Below are positions 52,037 to 64,000 of a stretch of 64,000 nt of DNA, piece by piece. The DNA is taken from contig CM033394.1 in the NCBI GenBank assembly GCA_019426215.1, positions 36,888,423 through 36,952,422 on the forward strand, written 5' to 3'. A model generated the notes under the pieces. That model worked only from the letters and a program-made list of their open reading frames with translations. It was not told the origin of the DNA and searched no databases. Every line of letters begins with the position of its first letter. Position 1 is the first letter of the stretch. The translations under genes were made by a program, and so were the position numbers. The stretch comes from Buddleja alternifolia. Its lineage: Eukaryota > Streptophyta > Magnoliopsida > Lamiales > Scrophulariaceae.

Positions 52037-53977
52037 CAAAAAATAATTACTTACTTTCTAAAATCATAGCTAAGGCAAACAAGGGTGTACTCATCCACAC
52101 AGTCTGGTTGATTGAAATTAATAATTAATTAGAGTAGTTGCAGGAAAGAGCAAACAAGGAAGTTTGGCAATTGAAAGAATTTGTGACTACAAATAACCAA
52201 TTAAATCAAAGTAACAAACAAAAGGTTAAGACCAAGGTATTAAATATCAGTATTGTTGTAGATTTCGTGGTGTTAAATTTATAGAAATTTCTATGGAAAT
52301 TTCGAAGATATTTATAATTTCGGTTTTGATTCTAGAGAAATCATAGAAATTTATAAAAATAATTAAAAAATTTGAATAAAACTTTGGGCACCTTTAATTT
52401 ATATTATTATGCATTTTTTACAGTATAATGTATATATAATGGGCTTTTTCAATTAGTATGAGTAAAATCTATGCCGAAAATTTAAAATAAGTATGATTTG
52501 GAAGTAAGTAATGAACAAATATCTTTAAAACTTCAATAAAGCAAAACACAAACTATTTTCCTAAAATATATTATTCAAAATCATATGGAATTTCTAGTAT
52601 TATAATCGTTATATTTCGTCTCATATCAACTTTTCATACTCGATAATTGTGGTCCCAAAAAAAGAAAAAGAATATCTAAAATACAATGATTTTATAAACC
52701 AAAACCGACTTGCAGTTTGATGCAGTTCGGTATGATTTAGTGGTTTTTCAATTGATTTTACTTTATAAAACTAAATAAAAAAAATTATTATCATTTTTTT
52801 TAATGTGGTTTAAAACACAGGTATCCCTTAATCACATTGGGTCAGGGCAATCTTGTTCGCACTGAGCCGGCCCACTAAGAGGGAAAATGCTTCCAACAAG
52901 TAGAACTCCATCCACAAATAATCGAAAACTCGACTTTTACTTAAAAGATGAGAATGCAGAATCACTCACACAAGTCACTTGTTGAAACATGCGCAAATAG
53001 ACTAAGGCTAGATAAGTAATCGTGGAATGAGCTAAACTGCGAATCTAAGCTATGCACATTACCTTTTACTAATTAGGAAAGTGGGGGCATGATCCCTTCC
53101 ACTACTCATGAACCATCGAAAATAGGGAAGAAATAGCCTCATTTAGGTCCATGCACACGTGCTAGCCCATCTAACAGCATTACCCAGCTAGCACCATTCA
53201 TGGCTTTAACTGTCACATCATCCACTATCTTCTCCACATATCCCACTCCTATATGGAAAATGGAGTTCATGTCAAGTTTTCATAACCAACTTACCTCCTC
53301 TATAAAAGATGCAAATTATTTATAACATACGTACCTGAAAAAGCTGCAAAAGTAATTTATATGTAAAATAGGTCAAGATGATGATTGCCAAAGATATATA
53401 CATTATTAAATTTGCGCTTGTTTTCTTAAGCAAGACTTGTGCGTTTAATATAAGTTGAAATCAGAATTTGGTTATCCGAACTGATTCGTGAGTTTATTGG
53501 GTTGTATTATTATGATATTCAATATCTATGCAATGGCCCAGACCCAATTAGCTTATGACAATTAGGGTTTATTTTGTTATAGTAAAAAGAACTATAAATA
53601 TCCTTGTTTTAAAGAAATTGAGGGGGGACTAAGGGATCTAGTAAGTTTTCTTCACTGTATTATTATGACTTGAGCGTCAGATGACCAACGCAGAGGAACC
53701 ACCGACAGGCCTTTTAATGCTTTCTTATTTTGCTGGAATAGAGAATTCATAGAAAAACTCATGGAGGAGATCATAAACGTTTGTGATGCAAAATCCGTCT
53801 GCATCAATAACCTTTCTGGATAATTAGCAGTCTGAATATATTGGCACCCTGTATAAAGTTTAACAAGCTTTTATATGGTTTTGATTTTATTGTGTTAGTA
53901 ATTACATTAACATTGATTTTGCACGTGGTTTCTTTTGGAAATTTGTGCATAACAAGAGTGTAAATGCTCGTCTATAT
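52037..53977. other. Intergenic DNA with a possible LTR remnant
   Basis: No gene. Between about 53,500 and 53,720 a TATA-like 'aactataaatatcc' is followed by 'cttgagcgtcagatgacc', which resembles the U3/R part of some plant LTR elements, but no partner copy is in the window. Confidence 0.35.
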
Positions 53978-55681
53978 TGGGTTTCGCGAAAAATGCACAG
54001 CGGAATAAAAATAACCCACAGTGTTATCTCTATTTGCATATATGAATCGAAATTACTCGTTAAAACTTACCCGTTGAAGCGAAGTGGTTGGAGAACTTGA
54101 TCCTTCTTCGAAAACTCGATTGGTTGAAGTCTCGAATTCTTCAATCCTTGGGTGATCCACTCTTCTTGAATTTCTTGAGATTTTCTTGAAGCTTGATCCG
54201 AACAACGAACACATGTTGTCTCTAAATAATCACGCGGATTGATTTGACGAAACATCCCCTTTTTTCTTCACCTTGACCGACTGCCAAATATGTGTGAGAG
54301 AGGGAGGAGTTTTTTTTTTTTTTTTTTTGTATCTTTCTAGGAGAGTTGTGTGAATTATGAATTTCATCTATCTAGGTCAAAAGTCTTTTAAGTGATGTAT
54401 TTAATATCACTTAACTTGTTGATCAAGACAAGAGGCAAGAGCCCATGTTGGGCATCCTAATACGCCCAACTCGGTCTTAGGAGGTGTCCTCATGGACCCT
54501 CTTTATTAGGCCCGACTCGTCTCTTGTTTTAATTAATTCTCTATTTTTATTATATCTAATAAATAAATAAATAAATTAAATAATCAAATTAATTAGATAA
54601 ATTAATTCATTAATTTATTTCCTAGAGAAATTAATTAATAATTAATCTTATCTTTATAATTAATTGTCTCATCTAATGAGTAATTAATTAATCATATTTA
54701 ATCTATCCCATAAATTAAATCTCCTAATACCAAATAGAAAAATCCTTTTATTTTTCTTTATCAATCCTTTAGCGCGACTCTTTAGGTTCGTTTTGTTTGA
54801 CAATGAGAGGAATTCAAAAGAAGTGGGCAACACCTAGCTAGTCACCTGGCCCACTTCGTAGCCCAAAGGAAATCGAATGAATGGATCATTCTACAACCTT
54901 GCAATTGTAAATTCCGTATACGTATAAACCGGTCGTTTGTTCACGTGTCCCAATCAAGTGAGAATCATGGTGATGTGAAACTCACTGAACTTGACCACAT
55001 GTATTAATTATAATAATACGAGATCATTGAGTTCGATTTAGTACCTTGCACAATCGTCTCTATTGCTTTGGCCAAAGACTTTGATCTCTATTATCTATAA
55101 TCAAATAGGACACTGTCTCCTTCACTTACGAGAGAACAAATCCTATGTTAGTTATCAGCTAAGACTACCACTTGCCCATCAAGTCGCATTTTGAGGTCGA
55201 CCCCACCAACGGGTGAATTAGGTCTAACTACTCTAGTGACAAACTTGATGTCATTGATAGTCACAAAGTGAATACCCATGTGACAGAACCAATGCGAGTC
55301 GTGTTCGAGCATATCAGTTCCATTGATGTGCCTACAACCTTAAGCTCCCACCATCACATGGTGTTCGTCTGGCACTCCCATGTCAAAGCTCAGATTGTAC
55401 ATGTATTCCTAGTTTTTATTTGTCTATTAAAGACTTCATATCACTTGCGAACTTGTTTAAGTAATGAAGATCAATCTCTCTAGTGCTTATCTTCCTATCT
55501 CATAGGAAGTAGAGAGATTGCACTCAAAACATAGACAAAAATTTTTGCACTACTTATAGTCGCAGATAGGATTTAAGTGAGAACAAAGCAATGCCTTTTA
55601 TTATTATAAGATAATAAGTTTGTTACAAGTGAGATGCTCTATCATTCTATCCTCAACGCATTTGAGGGCATAATCCTAACA
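53978..55681 (-). repeat. 3' LTR of Copia element 2
   Basis: 1,704 bp, complete, TG...CA on both strands. Direct repeat of 61792-62849. Confidence 0.82.
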
Positions 55682-55809
55682 ATCTCCCACTTGGACTCAA
55701 TGCCACTCTTTGTGGTATCTTATACCATTCGTTCCAGGTGTCGGTCCAGAATAGCCTGAGGTAGTGGTTTGGTGAACAGGTCAACTACATTGTCAACTAA
55801 GGCTATTTT

Positions 55810-58672
55810 CTACACTGCTATCTCTCCTCTACCAACGATCTCCTTGATGATGTGAAATCTTCTCTCAATGTGTTTAGACTTATTATGAGACTTTGGTTCC
55901 TTGGCTTGCGCTATCGCTCCATTGTTATCACAATAAAGTGGTAATGGGAGCTCTACACTAGGAACTACTTGACGTTCTCCTAAAAAATTCTTCATCCAAA
56001 TAGCTTCTTTGGCTGCCTCTGAGCCTGCCACATATCCTGCTTCAGTGGTTTGGAATCAACAGTTGTACTTTGCTTGGAACTTTTCCAAGACACCGCCCCA
56101 CCATTAAGCATGATTACAAACCTTGAAATGGATTTTTGGTCATCCACATCAGACTGAAAGTCTGAATCTGTGTAACCTTCCATCTTCAGATCTCCACCTC
56201 TATAGATGAGAATCATATCCATAGTTATTTTAAGATACTTTAGGATATTGTTCACAGCTATTCAATGTTCTGTTCCCGGGTTTTCCTGAAATCAACTCAC
56301 CACGTTTACTGCATAAGCAATGTTAGGTCTTGTACACAACATTGCATACATCAGGCTACCAACTGTAGAAGCATAGGGTACATTGCTCATCTCTTTTCTA
56401 TCTTCCTCATTTTGAGGACACATAGACTTAGATAAGTATACTCCATGTCTCATGGGAAGGAATCCTTTCTTAGAGTTATCCATCCTAAATCTCTTTAGGA
56501 CCTTCTCTAAGTAAAGGGCTTGGGAAAGATCGATCATTCTATTTGTTCTATCACTATAGATACGAATTCCTAGAAGGTACGTTGCTTCTCCCAAGTCTTT
56601 CATGGAAAACGTACTCGAAGGCCATTTCTTGACAGTGGTGAGCATTCCCATGTCATTTCCTATAAGTAGAATGTCATCTACATACAGTACTAAGAACAAG
56701 ATCTTGCTCCCACTAGTATTCTTGTAGACACAGGGTTCATCTTTATTCTTGATGAAGCCATATCCCTTTACTACTTCATCAAAACGAAGATCTCAGCTTC
56801 TAGATGCTTGCTTGACCGTATATGGACTTCTCAAATTTACATACTTTATGGATATTGGTCTCGGATACAAAACCTTTTGGTTGTTTCATATAGATGTCCT
56901 CTTCCATCCATTTAGGAAAGTAGTTTTGATAGCCATCTGCCATATCTCATAGTCCAAGTATGCAGCTATCGATAATAGTATTCAGATGGTTTTTATCATG
57001 GCCACGGGCGAAAAGGTCTCTTGATAGTCAATTCCTTTTATTTGACTATAGCCTTTTGCTACGAGCCTGACTTTATAAGTGTCAACCTTGCCGTCGCTAC
57101 CAATCTTTCTTTTGTAGATCCATCTACATCCTATAGGTTTAATACCTTCAGGACGATCTACCAAGGTCCAGACTTGGTTCAATTGCATAGAATCCATCCC
57201 TGTTTCCATTACTTCTTATCATAGGTTTAATACCTTCAGGACGATATCTACCATCGCTTGATCATAGGTAAAGGGATCATCTCCATAATCTTTCTCCACT
57301 ACAGTGTAGATTTCTAGCTTCCTCTGCAGTAGATACCCATACCTCTCAGGTTCACGCAGTATTCTACCAAATCTACGTGGTAGTGCTACTGTTGGGTTAG
57401 CTCTTGGTTCTTGGACAGATGTCTCAGTGGGAGTTTTATTTTCTTCTTTTAGAACAATCTTTCTATCTTCACTCCCTTCCAACATGAACTCATCCTCATG
57501 GAAGTGGGCTTGTAGGGCCACAATGATCTTTTGATCATCATGTAGGTAAAAGAAGAATCCCATGGAATCTTTAGGATAACCAATGAAACGTCCCATTAGG
57601 AATCTTGTCTCCAATTTCTCTACTCTAGTCTTTTTGGCATAAGCAGGACATCCCCAAATCTTGATGTGGTTAAGAATTGGTTTTCTATTATTCCACATTT
57701 CATGTGGAGTTTTAGAAACAGATTAGGAGGGACATCTGTTCAATATATAAGCAGCAGTAAGGAACACATATCCCCATAATGAAATGGGTAAATCCATGTA
57801 GCTAAGCATGGAACGAGCCATGTCCAATAGTGTTTGGTTTCTACACTCGGCTACACCATTTTAATTGAGGAGTTGCTGGTGGTATTAGTTGTAACATTAT
57901 TCCTTGTTCCCTAAGGAACTCATCAAACTCGACGCTCATATATTTTTCTCCACGATCCGAACGCCGAGTCTTTATATTTTGGCCAGTTTGATTTTCTACT
58001 GAAGCTTTGAATTCTTTAAATATTTCAAAGGATTCAGACTCTTGCTTCATCAGATACACTAGACCATATCTTGAATGATCGTCTGTGAAAGTGATGAAGT
58101 AGTAGAAACCTCCACAAGTCATTTCTCCAAATGGTCCACAAACTTTGGTATGCACTAATCCTAGGACTTGAGTGACTCTTTCAAAAGTCCCGGTGAAGGG
58201 AGATCTAGCCATCTTGCCTAAGAGACATGATTCACATATTGGATAGGGATCCGATCCCAATGAGCTTAAAGCCCACCTTTCTCCATTTTGTAGATCTTGT
58301 GCTCTCCAGCATGACCTAGTTTAAGATGCCACTTAAGTCTTAAGTTAGCTTCTTGCCTACCATGTTTAAATGTTACAACATTCACAACAAAAGAATTATG
58401 GATATTCAAATAGTACAAACCATTAACCAAAGAAGCATTGCCAACCTTTTTTATTACCATAATAAATGTCGCAATTCAAATCAGAAAAACGGAATGTATA
58501 ACCAGTCTTAACTAACATAGGAATGGAAACAATGTTCTCAAGCCCCTTGGCAAAACTAAAACATCATTTAAAAATAATAAATGTCCAGAATTCATAATTA
58601 AAGAAGTAGATCTAATCCTAGTAGCTGCGACGCTTTCCCCGCTGCCTACTTTGATCAACACCTTTTCTCGGC
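55810..58672 (-). pseudogene. Copia element 2 pol: integrase, RT, RNase H (broken)
   Basis: Pre-integrase WHLKLGHAGEHKI is near 58,340, and ESCLLGKMARSPFTG plus integrase core (CGPFGEM, TFTDDHSRYG, RSDRGEKY) at 58,230-57,930. The integrase C-terminal/linker is at 57,698-57,219. RT starts NQVWTLVDRPEGIKPIGCRW and KRKIGSDGK (57,180-57,100), with the catalytic YVDDILLIG near 56,685. RNase H follows (GYTDSDFQSDVDDQKS, GAVSWKSSKQST; YCDNNGAIAQAKEP near 55,940), ending about 55,810. At least six frame breaks. The domain order INT-RT-RH is Ty1/Copia. Confidence 0.85.
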
Positions 58673-59662
58673 CTAGATTTCTACTTTGATCAACACCTTT
58701 TCTCGGCCTAACTTTCTACTTCTCTCCAGATCCTGATCCATACCATAAACATGAGCACTAGCCCCTGACTCTAGAATCCATGAAGTAGAAAAAATGGTTA
58801 CAGAATAAATAGGTTCATAAACAAAAAGTTTCATACCTTTTGCGCCTTTTCCTAACTTAGGACAATTCCTCTTCCAGTGGCCAAGCTCACCGCACTTGAG
58901 ACATCTATCCATTTTTTTAGGTCTTTTGCTCTTATAAAACCCTTGAACCTTTCCCTTTTCCTTTTAAACGCCCCCCTTTGCTCCTAGCTTGCCAGCCTGC
59001 CTTCTTTTTCTTAGACTTAGAATATTTAGGTCCAAAAGTGATGACTAAGGCAGTTTCCTTTCCTTTTGGTTTCATTTGAGATTGTGTAGTAACCAACTTG
59101 TTAATTAGCCCTGCTAAATGCACTCTATCTCATTGCAGTTAAAGTTAACCACAAATTAGGAAAAAGAATCAGGAAGAGACTGCAAGATTAGGTCAGTTTG
59201 AAGGGTGGCGTTCATGGTGAAGTCGAGAGCTTCCAATCTCTCAATCCTCGATATCATTTTGAGGACATGATCACCAACCTTCTCACTTTCCTTCATCTTG
59301 GCTCCGAAGAGTTCTTTTGATATCTCATATCGTGCAGTTTGACTGTGCTCACCATAGAGCTTAACCAAGTGTGCCAGGATAGCTCTTGCAGTGGGCATCT
59401 TATCATGTGACCTTTGAAGTTCATTGGTCATAGATCTCAACATGTATCCCTTAACCCGAACGTCGTCCTTAACTTTTTTTTCATGGGCTTGGACTTCTTC
59501 GTGCGTGACATGTGTTCTAGCAGGCGCTGCTGGGATATTGGCTTCCAAGACGTATCCGAGAGACTCCATGTTGTGGACAATCCTCAAATTTCTAAGTCAG
59601 TCCACGTAATTGGGTCCATTCAGGTTATTCTTTTCGAATAGAATTGAAAGCGGGTTTATCAT
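58673..59662 (-). pseudogene. Copia element 2 gag (broken)
   Basis: A probable start ATG at 59662 is followed by MINPLSILF and an in-frame TGA where a Trp codon is expected, then an open stretch 59587-59156 with the gag helical domain (LVKLYGEHSQTARYEI). Basic Lys/Arg-rich sequence follows. The zinc knuckle CLKCGELGHWKRNC is near 58,905-58,865, and the protease-like motif ILESGASAHV near 58,770. Several frame changes make it inactive. Confidence 0.78.
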
Positions 59663-61774
59663 ATTTGACAGAGATAAATAAAAAAATAATTACAGAAATA
59701 AATGAGATTTTAATTAGATTACTTATAATTGACTTAATCAAGAAAAATTAAGGACTTTAAAATTTATCTTGACTCCCACTGTATTTTTTGAATCCTACAC
59801 TCCCATGTAGAAATTGGGAATCATCATTGGCATCGATTCCACAATGGGTATTGAGGTCTTCAATTAATTTAATGGGTTGCAACCTAACCGATTTCTAGCC
59901 CATTAATTATTAGAAGTGATGTATCCCATAAATGTTTCAATACCTTTCCCCATAGTTCACCAAGCCGCAACCTAACTGATTTCTAAGCTCGTGAACTATC
60001 CGAGTTCATTCCAACTAACTCCTTTAATCTAACATATGAATTTTACCTTGCAACCTAACCAATTTCTGGGGTGAAATATGCTTCGACCAAGGCATCTCAT
60101 GCACTTAATAAAATTTCAAATTATTTCCAAATGTATAACCCCCATAACTGGGAAGCATTATACATTTGTAGTAATTTTAATTTTAATTTTAATAAGCTTA
60201 GTGGAGGGCAAAGATGTCCCACATCTTTTACTAACTCAGTATTATTTAATTGGGAGAATTGAAATTTGTCAAAAGTTTGGTCTCACTTTGCACATTAGTC
60301 AATTTATATAGCGCAATTATTATATTTGAACATGCACAAATTATACTGCTAATAATCATGCCCATCAAAACATAAATGAAATTAAATAAATAAAACCACC
60401 ACACTTTATCATGGACTTTTACTAGAGGGCCCGAGCCATGGGCCATCACAAGAGGTAAAATAAGACGTAAGCTATTCTAATTTTCATGGGATTCCTTGTC
60501 TCCACCATTCTTGAACTATTCTATTACAAATCTTTAAAAACAATCTATACATTATTTCTAAGAAAGCAATAAATAGCCTCAAAATCGGCTTTACAACCTA
60601 TAAAAAGAAAGTACATCAAATAAAACCTAAGTCCATGATCGGTGTCAACATCACTAAGACATGCTCGCAACATTTAATACATGCTCGCAATATATAATCA
60701 CTTATGTTGATTATTTAAAATTTTAGTCCAACTAAAAAGTCCTTTATAAAATTCTCAATTTTACATATCCTTTTTTTCAATTAAAATCATTCTAGTCCTA
60801 TTAGATGACTTAGATATAAAAAATTATTAATTAAGTATATCTACCTTTTATTAAAATAATATTAGTCCAACTACAACGAATACATAAAATACCAAATCTT
60901 ATTTCATGTGATTTAAAGCCATCGTTTTCTTGAATATTTTTATTTGATCAAAGAATTAATTATTAATCATCCAAGAAAAATAAGTTTATTCCTAATTCAA
61001 ATATCTAAGTATTTTTCAAGTTTGAGGTAAAATAATAATATTTAATCCATAATTAATTTTTTAATCTCCAAAAAATAAATAAATAAATTAATCCATTTAA
61101 ATATTTTATTCCAATTAATCTTATATGGGCTCGATTTCATCAAACTTGTGTCACCATCCTTTTGATCCACTCGAATTTAACTTAATTAGGCCTAAAATGA
61201 ATTAATTAGAAAATAATTCAAGTGCTATTAATTTCTATTGGGCTAGTTTTAATTTAAATCCAAATCATCAACCGTTTGGTCCATTTGGAAAAATTAAGTT
61301 AAGCCCAAACCAATTGATAAGTCAAGATTTAAGTAATTCTCCAATTGGGCTTAATTTCAATTATTCCGGGTCACCATCCTTTTGACCCACCCAGATAATT
61401 AAATTTACCCAAAACTCGAATACTAAATTTGACCTAATTCATAGCCCACTTTTCAGACCCGGGTCCACGACCCATTTCAGTGGGCCGTATGTGCCGGGCA
61501 GGCGGTGTGACCGTGTGGCAGGCGCACGGCCAGACCACACGGCCAGGCACCGTGTATTGCTGTGCACAGTATCTTCGGGGATTTCGAGCCCCGTTTTTCC
61601 TTGTTTCTTGATTTTTTTTCATATATCATAAAAATATCTAGATTTATAATAAACATAAAAATCAAATTCTAGGCTAAAAATCAAATTTAAGAACACATAA
61701 ACACGTGCTTCAAAAACACATAATAGGCATATCAAAAATCACATAATATTGATCAAATATGCAGATCAGAGATT
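59663..61774 (-). other. Leader region of Copia element 2
   Basis: 2.1 kb between gag and the primer site has no coding capacity. It includes a GC-rich block at about 61,450-61,580 with repeated 'gtgtg..ccgtg' and 'cacacggccaggc' motifs that could fold. I see no tRNA or rRNA similarity. Confidence 0.55.
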
Positions 61775-61791
61775 GGCTCTGATACTACTAT

Positions 61792-62849
61792 TGAGTTTCT
61801 CGAAAAATTGCGCAGCGGAATAAAAAAACCCACAATGTTATCTCGATTTGCATACATGAATCTAAATTACTCACTAAAATTTATCTGTTGAAGCGAAGTG
61901 GTTGGAGAACTTGATCCTCCTTCAAAAACTCGATTGGTTGAAGTCTCGAATTCTTCAATCCTTGTGTGATCCACTTTTCTTGAATCTCTTGAAGCTTGAT
62001 CCGAACAACGAACACACGTTGTCTCTAAATAATCACGCAGATTGATTTGACAAAAAAAAATTCCTTTTTTCTTCACCTTGACCGATGGCTAGCTATGTGA
62101 GAGAGGGAGGAGTTTTTCTTTTTCTTTCTAGGAGAGTTGTGTGAATTATGAAATTCATTTAGGTCAAAAGTCTTTTAAGTGATGTATTTAATATCACTTG
62201 ACTTGTTGACCAAGACAAGAAGCAAGAGCCCATGGATGCCCAACTCGGCCTTAGGAGGCGTCCTCATGAATCCTCTTTATTTGGCCCGTCTCATCTCTTG
62301 TTTTAATTAATTATTTATTATATCCAATAAATAAATAAATAAATAACCAAATTAATTAGCTAAATTAATTCATTAATTTATCTCCTTGAGAAATTAATTA
62401 ATAATTAATTTTATCTTTATAATTAATTACCTCATCTAATGAGCAATTAATTAATCATAATTAATTTATCCCATAAATTAAATCTCCTAATACCAAATAG
62501 AAAAATCCTTTAATTTTTCTTTATCAATCCTTTGTGCGACTCTTTAGGCTCGTTTCGTTTGGCAATGAGAGGAATCCAAAGGAAGTGGGCAATACCGGTA
62601 ACACCTAGCTAATCACGTGGCCCACTTCGTAGCCTTAAGAAAATCGAATGAATGGATTATTCCACAACCTTGAAATCATAAATTCCGTATACGTATAAAC
62701 CCTTTGTTCACGTGTCCTAGTCAAGTGAGAATCATGGTGATGTCAAACTCACTGAACTTGACCATATGTATTAATTATAATAATACGAGATCATTGAGTT
62801 CGATTTAGTGCCATGCACAATCGTCTCTATTGCTTTGGCCAAAGACTTT
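61792..62849 (-). repeat. 5' LTR of Copia element 2 (partial)
   Basis: This aligns with 53978 to about 55084, with many substitutions and small deletions. The outer 0.6 kb is cut off by the next insertion and may lie beyond the window. Confidence 0.82.
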
Positions 62850-63375
62850 GGCTATGTTTGGTTATGTTTTGGAATGGTATTTTGGTGAGAATTATTGGTG
62901 AAAAATTTATGGGGACACGTGCAATTTTGATGGGATTATGTTTGGTTATGTTTTGGGAGTTGGTTTTTGAGTGATTTTTTGGTGAGATAGTGTTTGATTT
63001 TATTTCTAGAGGGAACATAAATTACTGTAGCTGTCAAATCAAGTAAGTTTTTGTCTGTCAATAATTTAAAGTTAGAATATAATATTGAGATTGTAATAAT
63101 TATTATATAGATAAATATATATGTATATATGTAAGTAATAATTATTATCTAATATACAAAAATATACATGGTATATACTTACATGTATATCTTATATAAA
63201 TACACAAAATACTTACACAGTAAAATAGTTTTTAATATATTCCCAATATGTGTATATATATATACACACATACCACATACAAATTTATAAATATTATATA
63301 TATATATATTTATAATATTTTTTTTTATCTATGTTCGGTATATACCAAATATTTTGTATGTTCAGTATACATAAT

Positions 63376-63376
<1 letters not shown>

Positions 63377-63429
<53 letters not shown>

Positions 63430-63430
63430 T
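63377..63430. repeat. Compound (CA)n(TA)n microsatellite
   Basis: CGCGCGCA then a (CA) run, followed by a (TA) run; the short ORF across it is an artefact. Confidence 0.95.
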
Positions 63431-63820
63431 ATTTATTGGTTACACACTAGAATAACAAAAGCTCAAATAGAACTCCAATGAAGTTGTCCTACAAGAGAGT
63501 GTATAGAAGTCCCCCATAAGGCTCGTTCCAAATAATTATATGTACAGATTTATTAGTCAAAACTCGTATTATACCCTATAAAATATATATATATGTATAG
63601 TTAAAAAATATTTCTGTTTTCTGTATACTTTCGAACATAATGAAAAATACTTGTACTTTTGAGTTGAACCGTTTAGTACACATACTTTATGTATTCCGTA
63701 TTATATTTAACTAACTAGGATATATATTTCATAAGATTCCATGTAAATATTTATTTATAAATATATTGTATAGATATATTCTAATTTACAAATATATATA
63801 AAATGGGGCACTCTCTATAA

Positions 63821-63848
63821 TCATATATATATATATATATATATATAT
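63821..63848. repeat. (AT)n microsatellite
   Basis: Perfect alternating AT of about 28 bases, followed at 63,882-63,901 by a GAGA-rich stretch. Confidence 0.95.
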
Positions 63849-64000
63849 CAGGGGCTAGGGGGGTATTTGCTGGTTTGAATGGAGAGAGAGACAGAGAGAG
63901 ATTGTAGGCTGTGTATTGACTTTTTGACCGACAAAAGCTGATAAAGTGGGCCTAGTAGGTTGAAAATAGGCTTCGAAATTTTCGGACCAAAATTTATATG

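Larger units (their letters stand above)
53978..62849 (-). mobile_element. Ty1/Copia LTR retrotransposon 2, decayed, right LTR interrupted
   Basis: The left LTR is 53978-55681 (1.7 kb, minus-strand start TGTTAGGATTATGCCC). The purine tract CCAAGTGGGAGAT lies just inside it, at 55682 onward. The right LTR begins at 61792, matches the left LTR for about 1.06 kb, then stops at 62849 where other sequence starts. The diverged primer site TAGTATCAGAGCC is at 61775-61787 on the minus strand. Gag-pol (59662-55810) is broken. A 2.1 kb leader (59,663-61,774) has no ORF. LTRs differ at many positions, so it is older than the other two LTR elements here. Confidence 0.85.
62850..64000. other. Right edge: insertion end and simple repeats
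   Basis: GGCTATGTTTGGTTATGTTT at 62850 looks like the end of a PIF/hAT-type element that interrupts the Copia LTR; a second copy of TTATGTTTGGTTATGTTTTGG occurs at 62,937. Its other end is not visible. Beyond lie a CA/TA microsatellite and an AT run. No gene. Confidence 0.5.

Noticed and set aside
61434..61665. GC-rich block as a possible tRNA, rRNA or gene fragment
   Set aside because: No cloverleaf or rRNA motif; it lies within the untranslated leader of Copia element 2.
63248..63481. ORF with IYIYIY and HTHTHT repeats
   Set aside because: Translation of a CA/TA microsatellite.

Overview
The window is nuclear DNA of a flowering plant, most likely a eudicot. It is AT-rich and holds few host genes, which have spliced introns, among many nested transposable elements and two integrated plant pararetroviruses (Caulimoviridae). 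The two recognisable host loci are an ankyrin-repeat/PGG membrane protein gene (minus strand, three exons, about 9.5-13.8 kb) and a small plant-defensin gene (plus strand, two exons, 49.9-50.9 kb). I cannot name the species.

Layout. 0.8-8.3 kb: a decayed unit-length caulimovirid copy (EPRV-1, plus strand) with a tRNA-Met primer site, two small ORFs, capsid, movement and protease/RT/RNase H regions, a downstream ORF4 and a promoter. 9.5-13.8 kb: the ankyrin gene, with a MITE in intron 1. 16.8-17.5 kb: a terminal-inverted-repeat element rich in GAGCTC motifs and flanked by a 12-14 bp direct repeat. About 19.2-47.2 kb: one duplicated defensin locus, of which only about 1.7 kb is original sequence. 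A Tourist-like MITE landed in its distal promoter, and an 11.2 kb non-autonomous LTR element with 3.4 kb LTRs landed in that MITE. A 9.5 kb TIR-bounded insertion, itself containing a second pararetrovirus (EPRV-2, minus strand), splits the proximal promoter. A small MITE-like segment truncates exon 1, and a 4.9 kb Copia element, carrying a CACTA end, sits in the intron. Exon 2 also has a 4-bp insertion.

48.7-49.2 kb: a 490 bp hAT-type element with a perfect 8-bp target duplication, immediately followed by the intact sister defensin gene with its promoter, signal-peptide exon and eight-cysteine exon. 54.0-62.8 kb: a second, older Copia element (minus strand, LTRs about 1.7 kb) whose right LTR is interrupted by another insertion. 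The right edge is simple repeats and AT-rich DNA.

The intact defensin locus serves as an empty-site reference for its disrupted duplicate, so the insertions can be placed base by base and ordered. By-eye LTR divergence makes the 11.2 kb element the youngest (about a dozen differences in 3.4 kb). The Copia in the defensin intron is older (about 8 differences in 208 bp). The most unusual object is the 11.2 kb element: no gag or pol is visible inside, but each very long LTR carries a TATA box, an unchanged 103-codon ORF, a good splice donor and a good splice acceptor.
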